Below, one piece after another: positions 1 to 5,100 of a DNA stretch of 7,451 bases. The notes below the pieces were generated by a model that made no database searches, was not told the DNA's origin, and saw only the letters and a list, made by a program, of their open reading frames with translations. Position numbers and translations under genes: made by a program. How positions within the stretch are numbered: position 1 is the first letter of the stretch; every line of letters begins with the position of its first letter. The stretch is from Chloroflexota bacterium (GTDB lineage Bacteria; Chloroflexota; Chloroflexia; Chloroflexales; Kallotenuaceae), in NCBI GenBank assembly GCA_019240175.1, contig JAFAYS010000063.1, positions 1-7,451 of the forward strand, given 5' to 3'.

Positions 1-1765
1 CAATCACAACCTCGACAGGTGTTTCACCGGCATCAGCGACCTTACGCGCAATCTTACGGCAAAGCGCCGCGATCTCGCGCTCCAAGTTACGCACACCGGC
101 CTCGCGGGTGTACTCGCGAATGATCTTGAAGAGCGCCGCCTCGGTCACGGTCATCTGCTCGGTTTGCAGGCCGTGGAACTCGCGCTGCTTCGGCACCAGG
201 AAGCCCTTGGCGATCTCCAGCTTCTCGTCCTCGGTGTAGCCGCCGAGCTCGATAATCTCCATGCGGTCGCGCAGCGGCCCAGGGATCGGGTCGAGCTGGT
301 TGGCCGTGGCGATAAAGATCACCTGCGACAGATCGAACGGGATCTCAAGATAGTGATCGCTGAAGGTCGAGTTCTGCTCGGGGTCCAGCACCTCAAGCAG
401 CGCCGAGGTCGGGTCGCCGCGATAGTCCGCGCCCAGCTTGTCGATCTCGTCCAAGATGAAGACCGGCTGATTGCTCTTGGCGGTCTTGATGCTCTGCACG
501 ATCCGGCCCGGCATCGCGCCGATGTACGTGCGACGATGACCGCGAATCTCGGCCTCGTCACGCACGCCGCCCAGCGAAGCTCGCACAAACGCGCGGCCCA
601 GCGAGCGGGCGATCGACTTGCCCAGGCTGGTCTTACCGACGCCTGGCGGTCCCACCAGACACAGGATCGGCGAGCGCATCTTGGTACCAGCCAGCTTGCG
701 CACCGCCAGGTATTCCAGCAGTCGCTCCTTGACCTTCTCAAGACCGTAGTGGTCCTCGTCGAGCACGTTCTTGGCCTCGGTCAGCGAGATCGGCTGCTGC
801 TCTTCCTTGGACCACGGCAGCGACAAGAGCCAGTCGATGTAGGTGCGGATCACACCAGCCTCGGGCGAGCTCAGACCCTGCTGGATCAGCCGCTTCAGCT
901 CGTGGGTGGCCGCCTCTTTGACGTAGTCGGGCGCGGTCAGCTCAGCAATCTTGCGCTTCAGCTCATCGATCGGATCTTCGTCCAAATCATCCTCGCCCAG
1001 CTCGCGCCGTATAGCCTTCATCTGCTCGCGCAGGAAGTATTCCTTCTGCGACTGATCGAGCGCGTCTTTGGTATCGCTCTGGATCTTGGCGCGCAGCCGC
1101 AACAGCTCAAGCTGCTGTGACAGCTCCATCTGAACCTTCTGCAAGCGCTCCTCGGGATCGAGCATGTTCAGCAGCTCCAGCCGATCCTCGAAGTCAAAAG
1201 CCGGGCCATAGGCGACAATATCCGCCAGATGGCCGGGATGGTCGATGCGCTGGACAAAGGCCACAGCCTCCTGGGAAACCTCAGGCATGAAGCTGATGAT
1301 CTCCTCAACCTGCGATTTGACCTCGGAGACCAGCGCGTCGATATTTGCGCCTTCGACCTCGGTGTCCGGTCGCGGCGTGCAGCGCACCATATAGAAAGGC
1401 TCGCTCTGGATGCACTCACTAATCTCGGCGCGCTCCATACCTTCCAAAATAATGCGCACCGTATCATCGGGCAGCTTCAAAAACTCTTCGAGCTTGGCAA
1501 TCACGCCAACCTGCGGCAGCTGCTGCGGCTCGCTGCCCTTATAGCCCTCAATCTCTGATTCCGATACAAAGATGAGCAGCACTTCACGATCGCCTTCCAT
1601 CGCCCGCTCCATCGCGCGGTAGGACTTGCCTTTGCCTACCTGGAGCGGCACGGGAATACGCGGCATGATAACCATTTCGCCCAACACGACGAGTGGCAGC
1701 ACGCGCTCTTCGGTGGTGCGCTCTTCTTCAACTGGCTGCTCGTCATGCATTGTTTGCTCACTCAT
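1..1765 (-). CDS. lon: ATP-dependent Lon protease, 5' 588 codons (C-terminal protease domain off the left edge)
   Basis: Lon is a cytosolic hexameric AAA+ serine protease that unfolds and degrades damaged and regulatory proteins. The minus-strand frame is open from an ATG at 1765 to the window edge, giving 588 codons of a family usually near 800. Order: LAN substrate-binding domain (about residues 20-215, starting at ERVLPLVVLGEMVIMP), a charged helical linker with SQKEYFLREQMKAIRREL, then the AAA+ module. Visible motifs are Walker A GPPGVGKT at 372-379 (K378), Walker B FILDEIDK with D439/E440, sensor 1 N489 in FIATAN, a DRMEII arginine-finger region (R501) and a sensor 2 motif GVRNLERE (R559). 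The catalytic Ser-Lys dyad would be encoded to the left of base 1 and cannot be checked. A GGAAAGAGG ribosome-binding sequence lies about 10 bases before the ATG. No frameshift is seen. The gene diverges from rplS across a long gap. Identification is very secure. Confidence 0.97.
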   Translation of the reverse strand, partial: MSEQTMHDEQPVEEERTTEERVLPLVVLGEMVIMPRIPVPLQVGKGKSYRAMERAMEGDREVLLIFVSESEIEGYKGSEPQQLPQVGVIAKLEEFLKLPDDTVRIILEGMERAEISECIQSEPFYMVRCTPRPDTEVEGANIDALVSEVKSQVEEIISFMPEVSQEAVAFVQRIDHPGHLADIVAYGPAFDFEDRLELLNMLDPEERLQKVQMELSQQLELLRLRAKIQSDTKDALDQSQKEYFLREQMKAIRRELGEDDLDEDPIDELKRKIAELTAPDYVKEAATHELKRLIQQGLSSPEAGVIRTYIDWLLSLPWSKEEQQPISLTEAKNVLDEDHYGLEKVKERLLEYLAVRKLAGTKMRSPILCLVGPPGVGKTSLGKSIARSLGRAFVRASLGGVRDEAEIRGHRRTYIGAMPGRIVQSIKTAKSNQPVFILDEIDKLGADYRGDPTSALLEVLDPEQNSTFSDHYLEIPFDLSQVIFIATANQLDPIPGPLRDRMEIIELGGYTEDEKLEIAKGFLVPKQREFHGLQTEQMTVTEAALFKIIREYTREAGVRNLEREIAALCRKIARKVADAGETPVEVVI

Positions 1766-2080
1766 GAATCGTTAGCCTCTTTCCGGGTAATCATCCCGTA
1801 TGGTATCAAGCATACCCTAGCCAGGGCTAGAATGGATCTTCTAAATGTCTAGTTCTTTTGCTACAAACGTCTAGGACCGATGTCTTCTTCCGTCACTATC
1901 TATAATACAGCCGCGACACCTTTCGTCGCGGCAAGTATGCTGTTTGACGATGGCAGGCTTGTGCCTGGATAGTGTATTATACCGCGTTTAGGCTAAATAA
2001 GTAGCCTCGCTTACCCCCGCCACACCGCGATTTAGCGCCTCAGACTGCGCAGTTTTGGCGAATCTGGCGGCGTAAAAAGA
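1766..2080. other. Divergent lon/rplS intergenic region with several inverted repeats, no gene
   Basis: No plausible gene is visible in this part of the gap. It is more AT-rich than the flanking genes. It holds a near-palindrome CTAGCC-AG-GGCTAG (1817-1830), two GTCTAG copies (1847-1852 and 1869-1874), and a perfect 8-bp inverted repeat GCCGCGAC/GTCGCGGC (1910-1917 and 1925-1932) with a 7-base loop. TATAAT-like hexamers occur on the plus strand at 1901-1906 and on the minus strand at 1981-1976, but neither has a convincing -35 box. The lon promoter must lie here, yet I cannot place it. No CIRCE element (TTAGCACTC-N9-GAGTGCTAA) is present. Confidence 0.6.
1910..1932. repeat. Perfect 8-bp inverted repeat upstream of lon
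   Basis: GCCGCGAC and GTCGCGGC flank a 7-base loop (ACCTTTC). The element sits immediately beside a TATAAT at 1901-1906, about 145 bases upstream of the lon start. It has no T tract on either side, so an operator or an RNA leader hairpin is more likely than a terminator. The role is inferred only from its position. Confidence 0.4.
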
Positions 2081-2109
2081 TTGCGCGGACGGCGAGTCTA
2101 TGCTATAAT
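2081..2109 (+). promoter_or_regulatory. Extended -10 sigma-70-type promoter for rplS
   Basis: A -35 box TTGCGC (2081-2086), a 17-base spacer, an extended -10 TGC (2101-2103) and a perfect TATAAT (2104-2109) form a near-ideal housekeeping promoter. Transcription would begin near 2116 and give a leader of roughly 165 bases before the rplS ATG. The promoter has its own downstream hairpin, described separately. The nitroreductase promoter at the right end has the same TTGCG / TGC-TAT-AT layout. Confidence 0.75.
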
Positions 2110-2133
2110 CGCCGCCGATCGCCGGAGCGGTTG

Positions 2134-2165
2134 ACGTAGAGGTTTTGCACCTCTACGTTCTTTTT
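2134..2165 (+). terminator. Intrinsic terminator-like hairpin inside the rplS leader (possible attenuator)
   Basis: ACGTAGAGGT (2134-2143) and ACCTCTACGT (2149-2158) form a perfect 10-bp stem with a 5-base loop, followed by TCTTTTT (2159-2165). It starts only about 18 bases after the predicted transcription start and ends about 117 bases before the rplS ATG. As written it would stop most transcripts, so either it is conditional or it ends a very short RNA of about 50 bases. A weaker, interrupted stem CAGCA/TGCTG (2193-2197 and 2218-2222), followed by CTTTATTTT, lies further along the leader. Ribosomal protein leaders that control their own operons are known in several phyla, including L19 leaders in Firmicutes. 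I do not recognise this one as a described family. Confidence 0.6.
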
Positions 2166-2282
2166 GACCTGAGGGCCACGCACCTTATGTGCCAGCAGGC
2201 GCAATCCGCGATCGCTGTGCTGCTTTATTTTGATCAACATGTTTAGGTCTCGATGCGTGGCGAGGCACAAAGGACCGGTTCC

Positions 2283-2633
2283 ATGACCAATCTGCTTGAC
2301 GAAATTGTTAAGGATCAGCTACGCACCGACATTCCTGAGTTCGGCCCGGGCGATACCGTCCGTGTGGCAGTGCGCGTCGTCGAAGGCGACCGCGAGCGCT
2401 TGCAGGACTTCGAGGGTGTGGTGATTCGCCGCCGCGCCGGTGGTATCAACGAGAACTTCACGATCCGCCGTATCGGCGCGCATGGCATCGGCGTGGAGCG
2501 CACCTTCCCGCTGCACTCGCCGCGCCTCGACACGATCAAGGTCGTGCGCCGTGGTAAAGTGCGCCGTGCGAAGCTGTACTACCTGCGACATCTGTCGGGC
2601 AAGGCTGCGCGCATCAAAGAGCGCCGCTACTAG
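2283..2633 (+). CDS. rplS: 50S ribosomal protein L19 (116 aa)
   Basis: L19 is a large-subunit protein at the 30S-50S interface. The product shows the family pattern: an N-terminal helix (LLDEIVKDQLRTDIPEF), then PGDTVRVAVRVVEGDRERLQDFEGVVI, then the basic stretch IRRIGAHGIGVERTFPLHSPRLDTIKVVRRGKVRRAKLYYLR, shown here as its recognisable pieces. The C terminus KAARIKERRY is typical. I chose the ATG at 2283 because AAAGGA (2269-2274) lies 8 bases upstream and the resulting 116 residues match normal L19 length. An in-frame ATG at 2253 would add ten untypical residues. Unlike the common rpsP-rimM-trmD-rplS arrangement, none of those genes is directly upstream; the neighbour is divergent lon. The gene has its own strong promoter and a hairpin-containing leader, and a hairpin with a T tract follows the stop codon. 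Confidence 0.97.
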   Translation: MTNLLDEIVKDQLRTDIPEFGPGDTVRVAVRVVEGDRERLQDFEGVVIRRRAGGINENFTIRRIGAHGIGVERTFPLHSPRLDTIKVVRRGKVRRAKLYYLRHLSGKAARIKERRY

Positions 2634-2642
2634 TTCGCCGGA

Positions 2643-2711
2643 GAACCTAGAACCGAGAACCTACAGAATTTAGAGCTGCGGTTTGTCCCGGTTCTAGGTT
2701 CTGTAGGTTCT
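2643..2711. repeat. GAAC/GTTC phased repeat with two competing 13-bp inverted repeats
   Basis: Left side: GAAC starts at 2643, 2650 and 2657 (7-base phase, consensus GAACCTA). Right side: GTTC starts at 2691, 2698 and 2707. Two perfect 13-bp complementary pairs exist: 2643-2655 with 2689-2701, and 2656-2668 with 2699-2711. Their arms come in the order A-B-A'-B' and share bases 2699-2701, so both hairpins cannot form fully at once. The same family fills the next two plus-strand intergenic gaps. Confidence 0.75.
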
Positions 2712-2714
2712 TTT
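2656..2714 (+). terminator. Probable terminator hairpin after rplS, overlapping the methyltransferase leader
   Basis: AGAACCTACAGAA (2656-2668) and TTCTGTAGGTTCT (2699-2711) form a perfect 13-bp stem with a 30-base loop, ending in TTCTTTT (2708-2714). The T run is short and the loop long, so termination may be partial. The right arm ends 7 bases before the next start codon and contains that gene's only AGG (2705-2707), so the hairpin could also mask its ribosome-binding site. Confidence 0.5.
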
Positions 2715-2718
2715 GTAT

Positions 2719-3369
2719 ATGCTGAAAAAACTCTACTCCAAGCTGCTGCGCTGGGCCTTTGCCCGCTTCTACCGTGAGTTCGCGTGGACCTACGATCTGG
2801 TCGCGTGGATCGTGTCGCGCGGGCTGTGGTCAGGCTGGATCGAGGCTGCCGTACCTACGCTGCAGGGCGAGTATGTGCTTGAGCTTGGCAGCGGCACAGG
2901 CTACCTTCAGCGGGCGCTGCATCGCGGCGGCATCCCGTCGATCGGGCTGGACGCGTCGCCGTATATGCTGCGGCTGGCACGGCGTAAGATCGATCTGGCA
3001 GGCGGTACGGCACGGCTGTTGCACGGCTATGCTCAGCAGCTGCCCTTCGCCAGCGGCAGCTTCAGCGATCTGGTCGCGACGTTTCCCGCAGAGTATATTC
3101 TCGACCCGGCGACCTTTGCCGAAGCCTGGCGTGTGCTGCGTCCCGGCGGCCAGATCGTGCTGATCGACTCGGCCTACTTCACCCGCCGCGATGCCTACAG
3201 CGCCGCCGTGGAGGCCGCTTACGTGGTCACGCAGCAGGTACGCGCCAAAGACCCGCGTCCAGGGCTGCTTCAAGCGGCAGGCTTTGAGGTTGTGGAAAGC
3301 TGGGTGGATGTAGGCGCGAGCCGCGTGCAGATTCTGCGGGGGATAAAGAACCTAGAACCTAGAACTTAG
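2719..3369 (+). CDS. Class I SAM-dependent methyltransferase (UbiE/Methyltransf_11-like)
   Basis: This is a soluble Rossmann-fold methyltransferase of 216 aa that transfers a methyl group from S-adenosylmethionine; its substrate is not evident. Motif I is VLELGSGTG (53-61; E55, G57, G59, G61), the ribose-binding acidic residue is D78 in IGLDASPYML, LPFASGSFSDLV (108-119) is motif IV-like, and RVLRPGGQIVLID (138-150) follows. The aromatic N terminus (FARFYREFAWTYDLVAW) resembles the YDxxA entry of UbiE-type enzymes. The ATG at 2719 is preferred over an in-frame TTG at 2713. The only SD-like bases, AGG at 2705-2707, are 11 bases away and inside a hairpin. The final residues (about KNLEPRT) are encoded by the GAACCTA repeat at 3348-3368, so the original C terminus may have been replaced. 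It sits between rplS and rnhB, where many bacteria have ylqF, but it is not a GTPase. Confidence 0.88.
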   Translation: MLKKLYSKLLRWAFARFYREFAWTYDLVAWIVSRGLWSGWIEAAVPTLQGEYVLELGSGTGYLQRALHRGGIPSIGLDASPYMLRLARRKIDLAGGTARLLHGYAQQLPFASGSFSDLVATFPAEYILDPATFAEAWRVLRPGGQIVLIDSAYFTRRDAYSAAVEAAYVVTQQVRAKDPRPGLLQAAGFEVVESWVDVGASRVQILRGIKNLEPRT

Positions 3370-3407
3370 GGACGAGAACAAAAGAACAAAGAAACAAAGG
3401 AACAAAG
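3348..3407 (+). repeat. GAAC-phased tandem array crossing the methyltransferase stop codon
   Basis: GAACCTA, GAACCTA and GAACTTA occupy 3348-3368 in 7-base phase; the last unit holds the TAG stop (3367-3369). After a gap, four 8-base units run from 3376 to 3407: GAACAAAA, GAACAAAG, AAACAAAG, GAACAAAG. The array therefore changes from a CTA-type 7-mer to a CAAAG-type 8-mer. Its opposite-orientation partner is at 3532-3556. Confidence 0.75.
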
Positions 3408-3410
3408 CAG

Positions 3411-3495
3411 TACCGCCGATTTCCCCCTCGCCTACCGCAACCGAGGTGGAAGCCCGCCGAGGTTTGGGGAAGGGTCAGGGAGTGAGGGCCTAGCC
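3411..3495. repeat. GC-rich patch between the two repeat arms, possible dispersed intergenic element
   Basis: This patch differs sharply in composition from the A/T-rich GAAC and GTTC arms around it. CCGAGGT occurs twice (3441-3447 and 3457-3463). A bulged stem can pair TTCCCC (3421-3426) and CTCG (3427-3430) with CGAG (3458-3461) and GGGGAA (3466-3471). The GGGTCAGGGAGTGAGGGC segment resembles, from memory, multicopy intergenic elements of Chloroflexota. There is no open frame of note. The call as a repeat rests on style and was not searched. Confidence 0.4.
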
Positions 3496-3556
3496 CAACA
3501 AAGGAACAAAAGGACGATTACCTGGATTCTTGTTCTCTGTTCTTTGTTCTTTGTTC
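3496..3556. repeat. GAAC/GTTC inverted arms upstream of rnhB
   Basis: Two 8-base units (CAACAAAG and GAACAAAA, 3496-3511) are followed, after 20 bases, by four GTTC units starting at 3532, 3539, 3546 and 3553, exactly 7 bases apart. The GTTC side can pair either with this nearby arm or with the longer arm at 3376-3407. The T-rich GTTC run on the plus strand could act as a weak terminator for the upstream gene. Confidence 0.65.
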
Positions 3557-3570
3557 TTCCTCATCAACGG

Positions 3571-3576
3571 TACAAT
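3571..3576 (+). promoter_or_regulatory. Candidate -10 box very close to the rnhB start
   Basis: TACAAT lies 8 bases before the rnhB ATG, which would place the transcription start almost at the start codon. No good -35 hexamer at 16-18 bases is seen; TTGTTC copies lie 14 and 21 bases upstream. The proposal is weak and rests mainly on the absence of a ribosome-binding site. Confidence 0.25.
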
Positions 3577-3584
3577 ACGAGATA

Positions 3585-4217
3585 ATGCCGACTGTCGAAG
3601 AAGAACATACGCTGCGCGCTCAAGGCTACCGCGCGATCGCTGGGATTGACGAGGCCGGGCGTGGCTGCTGGGCCGGGCCGGTTGTTGCCGCCGCCGTGGT
3701 GCTGGGGCCGACTGTGCTGGATCGCCCGGAGCTGCTGGACGGCGTCAACGATTCGAAACAGCTGCGGCCAGCGCAGCGTACCGCGCTTGAGCAGACGATC
3801 TACGGGCACGTGCAAGGCGTTGGCATCGGCGTGGTACCGGCGTATCTGATCGACGCGTTTGGGATTGTCGAGGCGACACGATTGGCAATGGAGACCGCGA
3901 TCCTGCATCTGCCGCTGCTGCCGGACGCGCTGCTGATCGACGCGCTGACGCTCCCGCGCTGTCCACTACCGCAGCGCGCGATCATCCGTGGCGATAGCGC
4001 CAGCCTGAGCATCGCGGCGGCCTCAGTGATCGCCAAGACTGCGCGCGACCGGCTGATGACGCACTTCGATCTGCTCTATCCTGCGTTTCGCTTCGGCACA
4101 CATAAAGGCTACGGCACAGCGGTTCACGCTCAGGCAATCGCCGAGCATGGCGCGACTGCGCTCCATCGCCGGAGTTTTCGCCCATTGTGGCATATTACAG
4201 AACAAGGAGCACCGTAA
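3585..4217 (+). CDS. rnhB: Ribonuclease HII (210 aa)
   Basis: RNase HII cuts the RNA strand of RNA-DNA hybrids and starts removal of single ribonucleotides misincorporated in DNA, using divalent metal. The DEDD catalytic set is complete: D22 and E23 in GIDEAGRG, D119 in LLIDALTL and D137 in IIRGDSAS. The 18-residue spacing between the last two equals that of D108 and D126 in the E. coli enzyme as I recall it. Other family marks are AGPVVAAAVVL, NDSKQL (55-60), AAASVIAKTARDRL and THKGYGT. Residues after the first motif read GCWAGP rather than the more common GPLAGP. Length is normal. The upstream bases GTACAATACGAGATA contain no clear SD sequence, so translation may be leaderless. The stop TAA overlaps the ATG of the next gene (TAATG), which suggests a two-gene operon. 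Confidence 0.96.
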   Translation: MPTVEEEHTLRAQGYRAIAGIDEAGRGCWAGPVVAAAVVLGPTVLDRPELLDGVNDSKQLRPAQRTALEQTIYGHVQGVGIGVVPAYLIDAFGIVEATRLAMETAILHLPLLPDALLIDALTLPRCPLPQRAIIRGDSASLSIAAASVIAKTARDRLMTHFDLLYPAFRFGTHKGYGTAVHAQAIAEHGATALHRRSFRPLWHITEQGAP

Positions 4218-4981
4218 TGCAGCATAATGTTTCAACCGCAGATTTGATTCAGCAGCTCCGCAGGGCCGGACTCAAGCCTACTGATCGGATGATTGAGGCC
4301 ATTCGTGAGCGCGGCGACGAGGCGATCGAGCCGCTGCTGGCGCTGGCGCTGGACACCGACTCGCTGTTTCAGCCTGAGCCCGCCGGCCTGGGCCCGATTC
4401 ACGCGCTGCGGCTGCTGGGCGAGTTCCAGCCCAGCGAGGCCGCCGAGACCATCTTGCGGCGGTTGCCCTTGATGATCGATGAGCAGCAGACCCAGGCTGC
4501 GTTTCTGTGGGCTCAGGAAGCGCCGCAGATCGTGGCGCGCTTTGGAGCTGCCGCCCTACCAGAGATTTTGCGCGTCGCCGACGATATGGACGCGCCGCCA
4601 CGCCAGCGCGGTGCCGGCTACGCTGCGCTGAGCTACCTGGCGGTGACTACGCCCGATCTGCGCGATCAGATTCTGGATGAGCTGCGCCAGCGCTTCAGCC
4701 GCGAGACCGATCGCACAGCCAAGGGCTATCTGGTCGCCTCGCTGGCCCAGCTCAAAGCCCGTGACCTTTACCCGCAGATCATGGAGGCGTTCCGCAACAA
4801 GGACGTCGATCGCGAGATCATCTCGGCGGCAGACGCGCGGCAGATGCTGCTCGGCACCGAGGTTCAGGCACAGCTCAGCTGCGCGCTGCATACCCTGGAC
4901 GAGCGCTACCAGCAGCACGGCCCGTACTCGGAAGAGCAGCAGCGGGCGATGGCCGAGATGGCGCGCAACTCGGGCTACTAA
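4217..4981 (+). CDS. HEAT-like repeat protein, function unknown (254 aa)
   Basis: The product is all-helical, soluble and acidic, with no signal peptide or membrane segment. Degenerate HEAT-type helix pairs can be seen around residues 33-46 (DEAIEPLLALALDT), 58-83 (LGPIHALRLLGEF onward), 130-160 (GYAALSYLAV) and 167-195 (AKGYLVASLAQLKARDLYPQI). Such repeats usually form protein-binding scaffolds; no catalytic motif is visible and I do not assign a partner. The ATG at 4217 is well supported: AGGAG (4205-4209) lies 7 bases upstream and the codon overlaps the rnhB stop as TAATG, giving translational coupling. An in-frame GTG at 4187 lies inside rnhB and is less likely. The C-terminal tail (PYSEEQQRAMAEMARNSGY) looks flexible. 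A strong terminator follows at 5069-5100. Confidence 0.85.
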   Translation: MQHNVSTADLIQQLRRAGLKPTDRMIEAIRERGDEAIEPLLALALDTDSLFQPEPAGLGPIHALRLLGEFQPSEAAETILRRLPLMIDEQQTQAAFLWAQEAPQIVARFGAAALPEILRVADDMDAPPRQRGAGYAALSYLAVTTPDLRDQILDELRQRFSRETDRTAKGYLVASLAQLKARDLYPQIMEAFRNKDVDREIISAADARQMLLGTEVQAQLSCALHTLDERYQQHGPYSEEQQRAMAEMARNSGY

Positions 4982-4986
4982 GTAGA

Positions 4987-5067
4987 GAACAAAGGAACAA
5001 AAGAACAAAGGAACAAACACACGCCGGTAACGCGCCGGAGCTACACTCTGTTCTCGGTTCTTTGTTC
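4987..5067. repeat. GAACAAAG tandem array with opposing GTTC array
   Basis: Four perfect-length 8-base units run from 4987 to 5018 (GAACAAAG, GAACAAAA, GAACAAAG, GAACAAAC). The opposing side has GTTC starting at 5050, 5057 and 5064, again 7 bases apart. The 31 bases between the arms include CGCCGG twice. The unit layout closely matches the array at 3376-3407, so the two are copies of one element or share one origin. Confidence 0.75.
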
Positions 5068-5068
5068 G

Positions 5069-5100
5069 CCAGGCACCCGGCATGGTGCCTGGTTCTTTTT
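5069..5100 (+). terminator. Intrinsic terminator of the rnhB/HEAT unit
   Basis: CCAGGCACC (5069-5077) and GGTGCCTGG (5084-5092) form a 9-bp GC-rich stem with a 6-base loop, followed by TTCTTTTT (5093-5100). It works in the plus direction only; the minus-strand side lacks a T tract. Its tail touches the stop codon of the converging glycosyltransferase gene. Confidence 0.8.

Noticed and set aside
164..1120. Long plus-strand open frame (318 codons) opposite lon
   Set aside because: It lies wholly antisense to a well-matched Lon protein. The translation is leucine/glutamine/arginine-rich without domain signals, as expected from the reverse of GC-biased codons.
1976..1981. Minus-strand TATAAT as the lon promoter
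   Set aside because: No acceptable -35 box at 16-18 bases and no extended -10 TG; it would need a leader of about 200 bases. Left unassigned.
2253..2282. Upstream in-frame ATG for rplS
   Set aside because: It has only a weak AGG 5 bases upstream and adds ten residues not typical of L19; the ATG at 2283 has AAAGGA at ideal spacing.
4187..4216. GTG start for the HEAT-like gene inside rnhB
   Set aside because: The ATG at 4217 has AGGAG 7 bases upstream and a TAATG overlap with the rnhB stop.
3348..5067. Phased GAAC arrays as a CRISPR
   Set aside because: Units are 7-8 bases with 4-base cores and no spacers of 25-40 bases, and no cas genes are present.
4556..5083. Minus-strand frame of 175 codons opposite the HEAT-like gene
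   Set aside because: It begins in the terminator region and its N-terminal part is translated repeat sequence. No family resemblance, and the plus-strand gene is well supported.
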